Positions 36,244-47,849 of a DNA stretch of 64,000 bases are shown piece by piece. The DNA lies in the NCBI GenBank assembly GCA_949752745.1, contig OX457026.1:40528394-40592393 (forward strand). The letters are read 5' to 3'. The notes beneath the pieces are model-generated. The model did not search any database, had not been told where the DNA came from, and saw only the letters and a program-made list of their open reading frames with translations. Position 1 is the first letter of the stretch. Each line of letters opens with the position of its first letter. This DNA is from Protula sp. h YS-2021 (taxonomy: Eukaryota; Annelida; Polychaeta; Sabellida; Serpulidae). The position numbers and the translations under genes were made by a program.

Positions 36244-36432
36244 ATGGTGGGGAAGAAGTGTTGTAGTCACCTAGGCTTAAAAAATGATCTACACAATTCC
36301 TGTCAGTACTGTACAGCACCATTCGGTCAACCGGAGAGTGACGGCGTGATCAAGTGCCCTGTTTGCATCAACGCCACAGAAAAACAGTGGGTCGTGACAA
36401 ACAGACAGAGGCATAGCAAGTTGAAAACTTAA
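36244..36432 (+). pseudogene. gag N-terminal zinc module of relic C
   Basis: Sixty-two codons from a true ATG: MVGKKCCSHLGLKNDLHNSC, QYC, a Gly/Pro/Asp-rich loop, then KCPVCINATEKQWVVTNRQR and a stop. Cys and His positions (C-x-H, H-x2-C-x2-C, C-x2-C) and the following QW-x-V are shared with the relic A module at 23283-23450, including the M-V-x-K start. The downstream frame (36440-36700) reads on as polar gag-like sequence, including NEQRGDTSLFDEHRPQK, after a frame change. Confidence 0.65.
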
Positions 36433-37504
36433 AATAACCTTGAGTTATGTCGATAATAAGCACTCCATCCCGGACAATGAACAACGCGGTGATACATCAC
36501 TGTTTGATGAACATCGACCGCAAAAATCTACACGGAATGGGAAGAGTCAGCCACAAACGAGAGTCTTTGATGGTGTCAATTCAGAATTTGATACAGCTTC
36601 GGGAACATGTCCTTTGGTTGATTATATGAATTCCTCCCTTTCATGGCCGTCTTCTGTAAGACTTCCACACCCGGCCCGCGGTTACTTAAATCATATTTAA
36701 ACCCCCCTCCCGGATACGGAGGATATTATAGTTGTGGATATGCCAAGCGATAAAGGGAGTGTCGAATATACGTGCATGAAACCCAGCACGAGATGAGTAT
36801 GGGCCGAAACTGAGGGACCGACAGCAAAAGTGGAATCTACAACCAAGATTGCGCCCACAGCAGCAAACATTGACTGCAACAACTCCCGCATCCTCCGAAT
36901 AACCGTAAAACGCGCAGCAGCGCGAGCCACGGCACTTCAAATCGGGAAACAACAACAACCACTCTCGCTGGCAATCTAAGAACCGCCATTAGCCTTCTCG
37001 GAAGTTAATGACAAACTCCGCAGCGACAGTTGGGAAACGCAGTTCCCGCTGCAGAAACTCTGCAAGCTATAACCCATCGGACAGAGAGGATGACGATCCG
37101 CGCAGGTGAAGTTGGGTGCAGAGAGGCGAAGAAGTGGCACTCGGAGACCACATATGAATTTCTCGCAAGCGCAGACGAGATAACAGTCAGTCTGGCAAGA
37201 TGGCATCCCTATCCCAGAATGAGGGATTATATGACAGATCGAAGGGCCGCAAGAGGGAGGGGGCAGTGACCAAGCGCCTACACCTGTCAGACAGCGCCAT
37301 AAGCCCAGGCAGAGACAGTGACTGCGTAACGGCATCACCTTCACTCCCCGAAGCGAACAACATTCTGGATATTATAGAACTTATTCAAATATTTTCGAAC
37401 GCAAAGCTGGGAAAACCACAACGGCAACCAAAATTCGGATTCGGTCCGAGGGACCGTGAGACACCGGCTGCGAAATTTTAGCCTCAGAAACAGCGTCATG
37501 GATT

Positions 37505-37740
37505 TTGGATGCATTCAAATTGAAAGAAGCAGATTTTCAAGCCAGCTCAGCGTGTTCGCAGATATGGTTTGGAGACGAGCTCCTGCCAGCCGAGTGGACC
37601 CGGATCCGGTGTAGCTTCGAATGCGTGGCGGGGCCCTCTGCACTAGGGCCACCAGTTGTGGACTTGTTGGCAACGCGGATCAACAAGCAACTAAGTTAAT
37701 ACATTTCATCGTGCCCACTCGGGGCTTTTGACAGTTAAAC
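37505..37740 (+). pseudogene. polymerase C-terminal VDLLATR block, relic C
   Basis: The 64-codon frame ends GPPVVDLLATRINKQLS. In DIRS pol proteins V-D-L-F-A-T-R-x-N follows RNase H and precedes a P-x-P-D-P and an A-F-P-P block. Just downstream, after frame changes, LGAFDS and CISPNQTIFP could be decayed forms of the later blocks, which is weaker. The N-terminal part of the frame (LKEADFQASSACSQIWFGDE) is not recognised. Confidence 0.6.
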
Positions 37741-37959
37741 TCAGGTGCCCATGGACACCGAAGGTTCCGTATGCATTTCCCCGAACCAAACTATATTCCC
37801 CCCTGATAGAAAGGGTAGTCAGGGAGAGGCAATTTCCCCCATGCTCCCGCTGACTGCAGATAACACAGCGGCCCCGTGATATCCGTTTCTAGCCACCATA
37901 CAGCATCTGCCCATGGCTAAAAATGCAGAGGTTCTAAAACAGGCAGTGCAACCCATGCA

Positions 37960-38228
37960 AGACTTATGCCAGATCCACGAAATCGGTTTATGAATCACAA
38001 TGGCGGGTGTTTGAACATTGTTGTTTACTCAAACCTATGAACCAAGTTACTGCAATGCGCTGGCCAATTTCCTTCATTCACTTTTCGAAGATGGCAGATG
38101 ATAGGCACTATAAGCTGCTGCAACGATGGTCACCAACTAAGCATATAGTTCAATGGAACCTGAGACTGGTCTTACGGTCCTTGCATAGCGGGTATTATGA
38201 GATATACACTGCTGTGAAATTGTTATAA
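37960..38228 (+). pseudogene. tyrosine recombinase N-terminal part, relic C
   Basis: An open frame reads ARSTKSVYESQWRVFEHCC, the typical S-T-x-x-x-Y-x-x-x-W-x-x-F-x-x-W-C start of the core-binding domain of DIRS recombinases, then SFIHFSKMADD. It next jumps to SPTKHIVQWNLRLVLRSLHS, which lies about 60 residues further on in intact relatives. The [ST]-x-K-H-x-V-Q-W motif is also at the start of the relic A recombinase fragment. The catalytic C-terminal boxes are absent; the frame stops at 38228. Confidence 0.72.
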
Positions 38229-38584
38229 AGTCATTGATGACAGTTCTGGTATGTTATGAGTTGAAGGCAAACGGCAAGGAGAGCTACACGTAGGCAGTCA
38301 AACGTACCACGCAAAAGAGCAAACAGTAATCAGCGATTACCAGGGTAAAATTAAAATTGTAAATAGTAATAGTAGACGAAATGGAGGAGGTCTACGTCCT
38401 ATTTAAAAAGCTACCGCTGCAGATGTTGATATACCATGACCCCAGTGTCTTAGCGCACTTTGATAACATTATCACATGGTGAGCAGTATCAGTATTAGCT
38501 CTTCGACCACCATGGCCTAGCTAAGATTAGAGAATCCCAAGAGTCAGTTGTAATGCATTTTATTGGTGAAGTTAAATAGGAGTT

Positions 38585-39410
38585 GTGGTACCTGCCCTAA
38601 GTGGTTGTAGGAGCACCTCAGCTGGAGGACCAGCAAAGGGTGGGTGGCGGAGCGTAAAAGCGGGACAGCACACGGTCATGGGCAATAGGATTTTCAGATA
38701 TGACAGAGGCCAATCTACACTCTCCACCGCTACTGCCTCGGTGTATTCATCCTCCCACCTCGTGTCATCCTCACTCCATCTGTGACCGCTGCAGACGAAG
38801 CAACGGAATACCTCTGTGCGAGCAAGACAACCCGTGCGTGGAGTGTCAACACCTCACCCCAGAGGATTGGAAGGCCCTCTTACGGAACAGGGCCAAGAAC
38901 GAACACAGGCGGGATAAGCGCAGATTCCTCTCTTCAGCCTCGTTTGTTACTCGTGAATTAATTCAGGATACTATGAAGAAGGCGAGCTCCGTTATTCTGG
39001 GCCGGGTCTCCACTCCGGTACACGTAGACGCTGGGTCAGAATCGGACGCGAAGTCATCAACTAAGAAACATAAAAAATCCAAAAAAAGGGCTCGGGCTTT
39101 TTTCCAGACTGCAGCAGAACTGGATATCCCGGAAGGGAAAGAACGGGATTACTCCGAGAGGCATGGTCATCATCCCCGAGGGTGAAACCCACTGGCAGTC
39201 CGGAGGGTGCGTTCAAGATTCCTTCCACGGAGCAAGTGACAATCACACACGAGGATATGGAAACAGTACTCCCAGCGGTGGCAGGCCAGCTAGGCATTCC
39301 CCCTCTAGAAGAGTTTATCCCTATCCCTTGCCTAGCGACAGTGTCTCCCTAGTGACTTTTCAGCTTTTCTGTCCATGCAATCAAAGCTGCAAGGGCAGTA
39401 AAAGATAAAA
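38585..39410 (+). pseudogene. DIRS-like gag, relic D
   Basis: From an ATG at 38700 a 161-codon frame reads SICDRCRRSNGIPLCEQDNP, CVECQHLTPEDWKALLRNRA, KNEHRRDKRR, then a Lys-rich SSTKKHKKSKKRARAF segment. This is the C-x2-C ... C-x2-C-x6-W module of DIRS gag proteins followed by a basic region that would bind RNA. After 39183 the coding frame shifts and continues as EQVTITHEDMETVLPAVAGQ and LGIPPLEEFIPIP to about 39355. The peptide DWKALLRNRAKNEHRR is close to GWKALKKLRAKNDKRR at 57006 (relic E). Relics D and E therefore form one subfamily, and A and C another. Confidence 0.75.
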
Positions 39411-41829
39411 TAATCAATTAGGTAGTGAATCTAGGAAAATATGAAGCAATTCGCACCCTAAACCACTTCCCTTGCTGCAAAAATCCGGCAGCACACAGAA
39501 TGGCGTGTTGTTTGAAATGCCGCGCAAAAGGGAATGGCTATATACACAAAGACTCACAGGCGATGTCTCAGTCATTCTAATGGGTCGACAGATGGATGGC
39601 GGGATAGGTGCTTTCGAACTGCAACACAAAAAGTTCTTTTCTATTGTTGCGTGGTAAATATAACCGGAAGGAAACCATTAAAAGTGGAGATAAGCGAATT
39701 CGAAGCTTTTACGAAGTAAAATGAATGACTTTCAGTTAACAAACCGAAATATTCGAACTTGAATAATAACATATCATAGAAACACATAAGCATCAGACGT
39801 AGTCAGGAAGAAAAACAGCATTGATTTTTATTCCAATTAAAAATACCAAGAGGGTGATTTTTTTTCTCGTAAAACGTAAACACGGCCGGGGCCGAGCTTT
39901 TTCTGTCTTTGAAAATTTTGGTGACCCACCATTGACCAGAATTCTTGTTTCGTTTTTTAACACACGTGGCCATTAGCCGCCTGTACTATACTCATCGTGT
40001 GGGGCCTCTCTCGTCTGTCCGTCTATCCAAAAGCAACGTTAAATGACAAAAAAAACTGTTGACTTGGGTGATCCCAAACCTTACGGAAAGTTGCGTATTT
40101 GTGGTCTTCGTGATTTTGTGATTATTTGTTTAAATCCCAATTTTGGGCGAATTTTCACCCAAAAATTTGAAATAGTCTTACATATAAGTAAATCTGACAC
40201 TTCGTTTTACATTATCTCCTACAGTGTGATAGAATCAACTTAAAAATGCCACAGCCATATTTTCTTTGAAAATTTCAGCTATTAAAAGTTTGAAAAAATG
40301 TCCGACCGGCCGTCTGTGCGTCCGTCTATAAAATTGTTTGGTTTTTGCTACTCTTTTTACAGTCTGCTTCGGATAGCACTTAAATTTAGTAAAATATGGC
40401 CCACTTACGGGAACAAATGCCAGTTGTATTATTTTTGGCAATTTGTTAGTTTTCGCCTATTTGCAAAATACCTGCAAATTTTGTTAATATTACTCGAAAT
40501 GTTGCACGAAGATGGTCTGAGTCAGGGTGAAAAAATGTATTAGGTTCAATTTTCAATTTCGTCAATTTTATGAATTTGCGAAATTTCAAAGTTCGCCAAA
40601 TTTTCGTCAAAAAATATGTTTTCTCTGTACTTGTATTTTTGAATTAAATTTTAACAGTGGTGCTTCTGGTACACCTGAGTCGAATTGTATCATTTTTTGG
40701 GTGGTTCGCCAAATTTTGGCGCTTTGGTGGCAAACTTTTGCGCGCATTTTTTTTCACTATTCTAAGCTTTGCAATTTTTGAGTTATTTGATAGTTGCAGA
40801 TTAAGTTGAAAGAAACAAGGAAAAAACTGCATCGCCCGTGCAGATGGAAAAGACTATTTGCATGTCAGGCATTGATAGTAAGATAATATGGACATATATA
40901 TATATATCCATTCGTGGAGATCTCTACATTTAAATTTATCCCTCTTTAAACTTTTCTTCCCTTTGGGTAATTTTTTGTTACTTGAAAATAAAATTTTATC
41001 TATTTTTTATGTTATTCGAAACTTTTTAGACCCGGGAGGCCACTTTTTGACGATTTTAGTGACCCGGCCGAGGGATGAGAAACAAGGTTATTTTCCTCGC
41101 CTAAATGCTCCCTTTCAGTTTCACGAACAAGGAATTCTGGCAAAGTTTGTAAAGTTGGCCGAAGTCAAGAGCAATTCGTTACGGTAAATAAAATTAAGAA
41201 AGGAGAGTGAGTGGCATATTGATAACTTAGCGAGTTACCGAACAGTGATTTCCTTTTCTTGTGCCCTGGTGTTTCACTACAGCTCAGCTGCGTACAAGTT
41301 CGTTATTCCTGCCAGCCTCCATCTCTGATTAGGATTTAATGAACTCGTGTGATGTGCAAGCGAATTACCCGTAATGGCAGACTTCACCCTAGCCTTTTCA
41401 GTTTTATTATCTTGATCCCCCTTTTCTGCGAACGCAACGAGCAATATTGACACAAAGGAGGGGTTCGTCGAAAGCAGACTGTACTTCCGGGATGGGTTGG
41501 CCTTACGAAAAAAAAGCACACTTTGGACAACCGGGCACTCAGACGTTGTAGCGGCATTACAAATCTCCTCGCATTATAATGCGGACACAACGCCCCTGAA
41601 ATGAGATGAAAGGGCATTATTTTTTGGTCCGCTCTTTCGTTTCGTCCGATTTTGAAATGGACTCAAATTGAGAGGACATTCTCCTACAGCTTGGTGGTCA
41701 CGGATACCACCTGCATATGGAGTTTCAAGTAAAAAAAAAAAAAACAGGGACATTATGACCAGATGAGATAGTGCATCAAGTAGCAATAGGATTGTATGGT
41801 CGCCAAAAGGAGTAGTTTTTAAAAACCGG
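39410..41829. other. no supported gene, 2.4 kb
   Basis: Up to about 39720 the sequence may still be decayed gag downstream region. GTCCGTCTATCC near 40015 and GTCCGACCGGCCGTCTGTGC near 40301 suggest a very diverged GTCCGTCC array. TTCGCCAAATTTT words near 40590 and 40707 link it weakly to the array that follows. Frames of 60-100 codons show no motifs. Confidence 0.4.
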
Positions 41830-43370
41830 TTATTGGAATTTTTTCAAACGTCGGCACTCCCCTAATCTCTCGTAGATCCCAGAAATTTGAAATAGCCCTA
41901 ACGTTGGACCACGTCTAAAAGATGAAAGTAGTCTGACTAAAATTACTTGCAATCCGCAAACCATTCAAACGAAGACATGATGCCAGTTTTTGGAGGTCCG
42001 CAAAGGGAAAAAATGTTTGAAGCAAACATCACATGAAGAGTAATATTCTAAAAGTGCGAATAAATCCAATCACATTGCAGCAGGCAACACATTTTTAAGG
42101 AAAGCAAAAAGATTTAAAATGCCGATAATTGGCCAACTTTTAGAGACTCGATAAAAACAGTAACTATTTGAGAGAGTAACATCTAGGGAACATTCGTACA
42201 AAATTTTAAAGGAAACCGGTGATAATTGTGCGAGAAGAAGCATTTTGAAAATTGGCTACTAATTTTTTAATGCCCCCATGAAATCGTAGATGGTAAAAAA
42301 AGTAACTTTTCAAGAGAGGACCGCCTGAATATTTATGCAAAATTTGAAGGCAATCCGATCAGAATTGTGAAAGAAAAAATCTTGACTACCAAAAAATTAA
42401 AAAATAGCCCCATTTGTCCTATTTTGGGTGCGTCGCCAAAACAACATTCGTACAGAATTTAAAGGTAATCTGATGCAAATTATGGGAGTAGAAGCAATTT
42501 GAAAATTACCTGCCAAAACATTATAATTGCCCTCCATTTAGCCAATTTTTGGCGCATCACCAAAAAGAGTAACTTTTAATAGAGGAACGCCTGGTGAACA
42601 TTCAGGCAAATTTTGAAGGCAATCCGATCAAAATTGTTGAAAAAAACTTTTCAAAACTTGGCTATCCAAAAATTTTAAAATGTCCCCTATTTGTCAAATT
42701 TCAGTGGATCGCCATAACATTTCAAGACAGGCCCACAAAGCACACATTCGTACAAAATGTTGAGGCAATATGAGCAAAGTTGCAGGAGAAGAAGCATTTT
42801 GAAAATAGCTTACCAATTTATTTTAAATGTGCCCCATTCCTACCCCCACCCCCAATTTAACTATGTTTTGGCGGATCGCCAATAAAGCAACTTTTTAAAA
42901 TAGGACCGCCTGGTGAACAATTTTGTAAAATTTGAAGGCAATCCGATCAAAATCGTGGAAAAAGTAGCCCTTTGAAAATTGGCTAGCGCAAAAATGCTCC
43001 CCATTTATCCAGTATTTGGTTCATAGTAAAAAATGACCTTACAGAGAGAGCAGACTAGTAAACATTTATGCAAAATGTGAAAGTGATCAGATAAAAACTG
43101 CGGAGGAAAAAACTTTGCAAAGTTGTCTGTGAAAATTTTCAAAATAACCCCCTTAAGTCAATTTTTGGCGGACCGACAAAGAAAAAATTTACTCCCAAAT
43201 AATTTTAAAATGCGTTGGAAGGTAATCAAATCAAAACTGTGGAGGAAGAATCATTTTAAAAATTGGCTGCCAAAAATAATAAATACCCCGCATTTGACCA
43301 ATTTTTGGGGGATCGTCAAAAAGTAATTTTTCAAGAGAGAACCGTCTAGGGAACAATCGCAGAAATGCCC
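41830..43370. repeat. diverged tandem array, about 140-bp units
   Basis: Variants of AAGGCAATCCGATCAAAATT recur at about 42212, 42345, 42464, 42612, 42757, 42930, 43078 and 43217 (mean step about 143). Between them, in fixed order, come GAAAATTGGCTACCAAAA, TTTTAAAATGCCCCC, CATTTGTCCAATTTTTGGCG, GATCGCCAAAAAAGTAAC and AGAGAGGACCGCCTGGTGAA with local variants. Eight to ten units. The frame 43123-43326 follows from the repeat. Confidence 0.8.
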
Positions 43371-43429
43371 ATTCTTCGGGTTTTTAACACAAAGATCGAT
43401 TTTCTGCAATATCTGTTCAAAGTTGTCTG

Positions 43430-43690
43430 CCAATCCCGACCAAAACTGTCTTTTCCATGTATCTAATCTGTTTCTTTGTTTAGATGTTGATTCTGGTCAC
43501 AACCAAACACCTGCTTTCTCCAATATCTAATCAACGTTTTTTTTTGTTGCAACCATGAATTGATGACGGAAAATCGACGTTTGCTAATCACAACCACACA
43601 AACATCCCGTCCTGTTATTGCTCACCGCAAAAAGGACCAAATCAAGATGTAAAATATAGAAGTCAACGCTTATTTATTGGTCACAAAACG
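43430..43690. repeat. ACGTTG-family copy
   Basis: GTTGATTCTGGTCACAACCA, TCTAATCAACGTTT and AAAATCGACGTTTGC; part of this order recurs inside the MITE at 44396-44934 and near 61850-62160. Confidence 0.55.
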
Positions 43691-43699
43691 CCACATTTT

Positions 43700-44275
43700 T
43701 TCCTTTATATATAGAAATGATGTATTTAAAAATATAATCTTTTTCTTCAGTTCTGCCAGTGAGTAGGTGTATCTATCTTTATTTTAACATATCACTCAGT
43801 TACGTGAATGGTATTAATAAAATTCCAACAGGAAACTAAAAACACATGAGTGATTCTTGTGATCTGTATTTATTGGCCACCGTATATGTAACAGCCAGTC
43901 GCATGTGGAATGGGAGAAGCGGCTGCACTCAGAGGGGAAATGGTTACCATGTATTCCATGATTTTATAATAAAAACACCTCTATAATTGGAGTACTAAGT
44001 TTGAAAAAATACCCCCTTCTTTAACAAAGCTCGGGGAAAGTTTCAAAAGAAAGCCCCTTTTTGTGAGAAACTCAGTGTACTGAATAGAAACTACCCAACT
44101 AAATTGGCACTCCTCGCGCAACGCGTCTGGCCTCAAGATTCCTTTTCTAAGTTTTTAGTTTTTTTTTCTTTTGGACACTCATGGTAACACATATGAAATA
44201 AAGTGCCTGTTCTGGAATTCCCATGAGTTGGCAGTCTAGGCTTAAGCAACAATTTAACTCCATCTCTCTCGCTCT

Positions 44276-44276
<1 letters not shown>
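43700..44276. other. no gene seen
   Basis: AT-rich; nothing recognised. Confidence 0.45.

Positions 44277-44335
<59 letters not shown>
44277..44335. repeat. (CT)n microsatellite
   Basis: Fifty-nine bases of CT/TC repeat, giving Leu-Ser and Arg-Glu frames that are artefacts. Confidence 0.97.
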
Positions 44336-44338
<3 letters not shown>

Positions 44339-44395
44339 CAGTTCATCTACCCCTCCCATGGTAATCCCTCATTCATTGTCTAATATGAACTGCGA

Positions 44396-44934
44396 CCCAG
44401 TAAACATTTTTGGTTTGACGTTGCGACACCGATAGGTCCGAACCACAACATCAACTCTGTTTGTACCTTGGTTGTGTTTGCTCGTATCACAGATCAACAC
44501 CTTAGCAAAGTCTTCGACACAACGTTGAATAGACGTTGAATAAGCAACGTTGTTTAGACGTTGCTTTTTATCCCAGCCAAAACACAATCTTCTCCAATAT
44601 CTAATCAATATCTTTGGTGCAACGTTGAATAAACGTCGGAATATCGACATTGTGTAAACGTCGGACAAACAAACCAAAAAAAAAAAAACAACCTCCTTTT
44701 TATCGCTCTCAGGAAATGGTAACCATGACAGGTCACTCGACAATAGACCAAACCTATGAAGTAAACAACTGGCATTTGAAACCTTTATGCAAAGTGATTA
44801 TACTTCGGATAAGCGACGTCCATCCAACGGTAGAATGTAGACGTTGTTTCCATAAACCACCAAAACTCGACATTGATCCCACGCCGGTTGTGACGTCTTT
44901 TCAGCGTCGATCCAACATCGCAACGTTTACTGGG
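44396..44934. mobile_element. 539-bp MITE, CCCAGTAAAC inverted ends, ACGTTG core
   Basis: Begins CCCAGTAAAC and ends GTTTACTGGG, a perfect 10-bp inverted pair. The core carries GACGTTGAATAGACGTTGAA, CAACGTTGTTTAGACGTTGC, ACGTCGGAATATCGACATTG and more ACGT-centred words at 12-20 base spacing. No obvious target duplication flanks it. It is the best-bounded member of the family seen at 3380, 6632, 11735, 24480, 43430, 55040, 60262 and 61795. The frame 44650-44988 lies inside it and is not a gene. Confidence 0.72.
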
Positions 44935-45127
44935 AAAGGCCTGATGGGCAAACCTGATTTCTTGTTGCGATGTGGCTCAGGCATCTAAAATGTAATTCTC
45001 TCGTTAAACTTCTTTTAACCGTCAGTTGCGGATTTACGTGTGGGAGGAGGGCGTAGGTCCATTAGGTGGAGGAAAGTGACCTTGCCCACCCACGCCAACC
45101 TAAGCGAGGGAGTTATACCCATGGGTA

Positions 45128-45209
45128 ACTGCTCTCGAGGGCGGGCGAAGCTGCACAGGGAAGATAGCCCAGTGGACAATCCCAGTCCCCTACCCCCCCC
45201 CCCCCCCCC
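45128..45209. repeat. GC-rich repeat copy with poly-C(17)
   Basis: GGGCGAAGCTGCACAGGGAA then GATAGCCC and CCCAGTCCCCTA followed by 17 C residues (45193-45209). Same family as 46735 and 48964. Confidence 0.5.
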
Positions 45210-45439
45210 TCCGAGAAAAAAGGCTTACAGTGAACAGACTGTGCTTCTAAGATTCAATTTCTGACTTGTGAGTAAGTAAGTTAAGTGTATGAATACATCC
45301 CTGCATTCAAAACACATGTGTGCCTCTGTCTCCACACATTATTTATCCAATGATTTCAAGTGGCCAATAAAAACAGGCCAATAAAAACAGGCATATCCAA
45401 GTGTAGGTAATGTTATCTCCCGTGGGACGCAGGGATATA

Positions 45440-45910
45440 GTTTTGAACTTTTCGGTCTGTCCGTCTGTCCTTCCGTCCGTCCGTATGTCCGTCTGTCACG
45501 CTTCAGTCTCACGCGCCTACTGGCCACATTAATAGGTGGACTCGTTTCAAATTTTGCACCCGGTATCTCTGGACCCTTCCGTAGTGCAGTGACCAAGAAC
45601 TTTCCGGATCCGAAAAAATCGACAAAATGGCGGACTTTTGAAAATTGGCACTGGACTTAGCGTATATACGGCAGTCTCACGCGCCTACAGGCCGCATTGA
45701 TAGATGGAGATCATTTAAATTTTGTGCACGGTTTCTTTGGGCCCTTTTTTTTTTTAGACCAAGAATTTTCCAGATCCGAAAAAAATTGACAAAATGGCAG
45801 TTTTGTTTTTAAATCGGCACTGGACTTAGCGTATATACGACAGTCTTACGCGCCTACTGGTTAATGGACTGATTGTCGTTTAAATGTTAGACACTACGTC
45901 TACATATCCT
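45440..45910. repeat. tandem array, about 169-bp units, after GTCCGTCC steps
   Basis: CAGTCTCACGCGCCTAC starts at 45504 and 45672 and as CAGTCTTACGCGCCTAC at 45841 (steps 168 and 169). Each unit contains CAAGAATTTTCCAGATCCGA, GACAAAATGGC and GGCACTGGACTTAGCGTATA. A GTCCGTC-rich stretch (45450-45495) leads in, as in the array at 1320. Confidence 0.85.
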
Positions 45911-46118
45911 TCCACTTTTACATTTTGCGCAGTTAACACGCAGCAGCCTTACACACACCATATCACCCACGGGGGATAGACGTACTCCTCGAGACGCAGT
46001 CAAGTTTGTCTGTGAAATCATTTGATACGATATCACTAATCTGCAATACGGATTAAATTAATAATGTTCACACCTGCTCGGAGGCATACATTCACATTGT
46101 TATTTTACAGCGAACTGC

Positions 46119-46247
46119 ATAAATTCAACAAATAAATGCGAAAAATAGAATGTAGTGGCCAACAAATGCAGGTTCATTTCTACCATGCAAGTCCAAGTCA
46201 GACTTAGAAGTGAACCCGTATTTATTGCATTTATTTGTTGAATTTAT
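46119..46247. repeat. 129-bp foldback with 21-bp perfect arms
   Basis: ATAAATTCAACAAATAAATGC (21 bases, 46119-46139) pairs perfectly with 46227-46247. An inner pair, GGTTCATTTCT and AGAAGTGAACC (one mismatch), continues the stem towards a short loop near AGTCCAAGTCAGACTT. It could be a small MITE or a transcribed hairpin. Confidence 0.75.
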
Positions 46248-46734
46248 ACGTTAATTTATTTACTCAATTTTTAATTAGTTTATTTCTCTTTAAATAAAAG
46301 AGAAAAAGACCAGGACAGTGTATTCATCATTTTGTATCCACTTCACCGCTTTTTTGCAACTCGGACACCATTTTCCAGAATGAACCTTCTTTAAAAGTGA
46401 CCGAAAGACCTCAAAACGTGATGCTGTTCTGAATGTAGGAAAACACCACTGAATGATGTGTGAAGTCACAGATCGAAAACCGTTTCCCTGGTTATTGACA
46501 CGATCCAGAGTACGCTATTCACAAAACACAACATTAAGGTCGGCTGTTACGAGGACAGTTTGTGGCACTAGTTTGTTCAACCAGCTCATTGTCTTGATGT
46601 TAACTAGTGCACTGCATTGCTAATGAGGGTTTCAGAAAAACGTCTGAAACCCTGTGGTAGACAGCTATCACATTCCAATCGGGCAAGGGCATGAGCATAA
46701 CATCAGAGATCTCAAACTATAGTGTAACATTCAC

Positions 46735-46816
46735 AGGGTAACAGTATATCTTGCCCCTTGTATAGCTCCCTCCCGGGGGCAAGCTAGCTTAGTGTAGCTC
46801 ACCCCCCCCCCCCCCC
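46735..46816. repeat. GTAACAGTATATCTTGCCCC / AAGCTAGC repeat copy with poly-C(15)
   Basis: GGGTAACAGTATATCTTGCC, GGGGGCAAGCTAGCTTAG, then 15 C residues at 46802-46816. The following 100 bases (to about 46935) are also C-rich and contain TATxTTGxCCCC again. Confidence 0.55.
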
Positions 46817-46939
46817 TCGACAAGGAAGAAGCTAGACTAGGCTGGCTTGTCCCCATCTGGTATGTTCTGTCCCCTGTTCAGCTCCCCGCCCCAGCACCCA
46901 GCCACCTGGGATATTTTGCCCCCTCCCCGTCCCAAAAAA

Positions 46940-47825
46940 GCTATCTTAGAAATACAGTAAAATTTACTGGGTTTTGATTGCATTTTAGAAGTTAAAAAAT
47001 CGAGAATTTAAAATGTCATTAGCGATTACATATCAATTGCAAAAAGGTAATCCGTCTGTGTAATCTTTTTCTATTGGTCTATTATAATCATCAGGGGTGA
47101 GAGTATTTAAAATTAGAAGCAATGAATCCGCATCTCTCTTTCTAATTCATTTCAATTCATCAGTTGTATTCAATAATAAATAATAGAACTAAGAATCTCA
47201 GGGAAATTCATTTTGTGGCAAAAATTACTCTGATTTGAGATGTTACTCCTCACCGGTAAGTAAAAAAAGGTCAATACTTCATCTTGAAATTCATAATTCA
47301 AAATGGAATCTAAAGTTCACCAAACGACACAACGCGTTTGGATAATATAGGGTTTATTTTTGATTATCTGAGAAATTAAACGTACCCACCAAGGATAAGG
47401 AAACATGCCAAAAACTATATAAAGAGAAAAGACAAAAAACTTTGTGATCAAAGACAATAACTTGCACTACATGCAGAATAGTAAGAACATTTTAAAACTT
47501 TTAATTAACATTTAATTAATTCAATTAATTTAATGCTTTTATGATAACTATATTCATAAAAAGATATACTTAGGAGACTATGATTAAAATGTAGATGAGT
47601 ATTTCAATTAATTTTAATTAGTTCAGATTAAATTTAAATTTTAATTAATTTAAATTATCTGATTACTTACTTAGTAAAGACAGTAAATGTTTAGTTAATT
47701 TAAGTTTACTGATGAATTAATCAGTAAAGACAATAAATGTTGAAAGAATAAATAAAAAATAAATAATAATTAATCCAAAAGTAGGTAATTAATTTTGCAA
47801 TAATTATTCAATTACTAATAGTAAT
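46940..47825. other. very AT-rich, no gene
   Basis: TTAATTAA and TTTAATT words dominate 47480-47820. Nothing coding was seen. Confidence 0.5.
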
Positions 47826-47849
47826 GTATTTTGCTTTAGGAAAGGTCTT

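Larger units (their letters stand above)
36244..38460 (+). mobile_element. DIRS-like retroelement relic C (gag, VDLLATR block, recombinase)
   Basis: Plus-strand pieces in DIRS order: gag zinc module from the ATG at 36244; decayed gag to about 37480; ALGPPVVDLLATRINKQLS near 37640-37699 (the V-D-L-F-A-T-R block after RNase H); then the tyrosine recombinase. The whole RT and RNase H core is missing, so only the two ends of the polymerase region are present. Gag start and recombinase match relic A on the opposite strand, marking the same family. Relic D begins about 125 bases beyond, in the same orientation. Confidence 0.78.
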
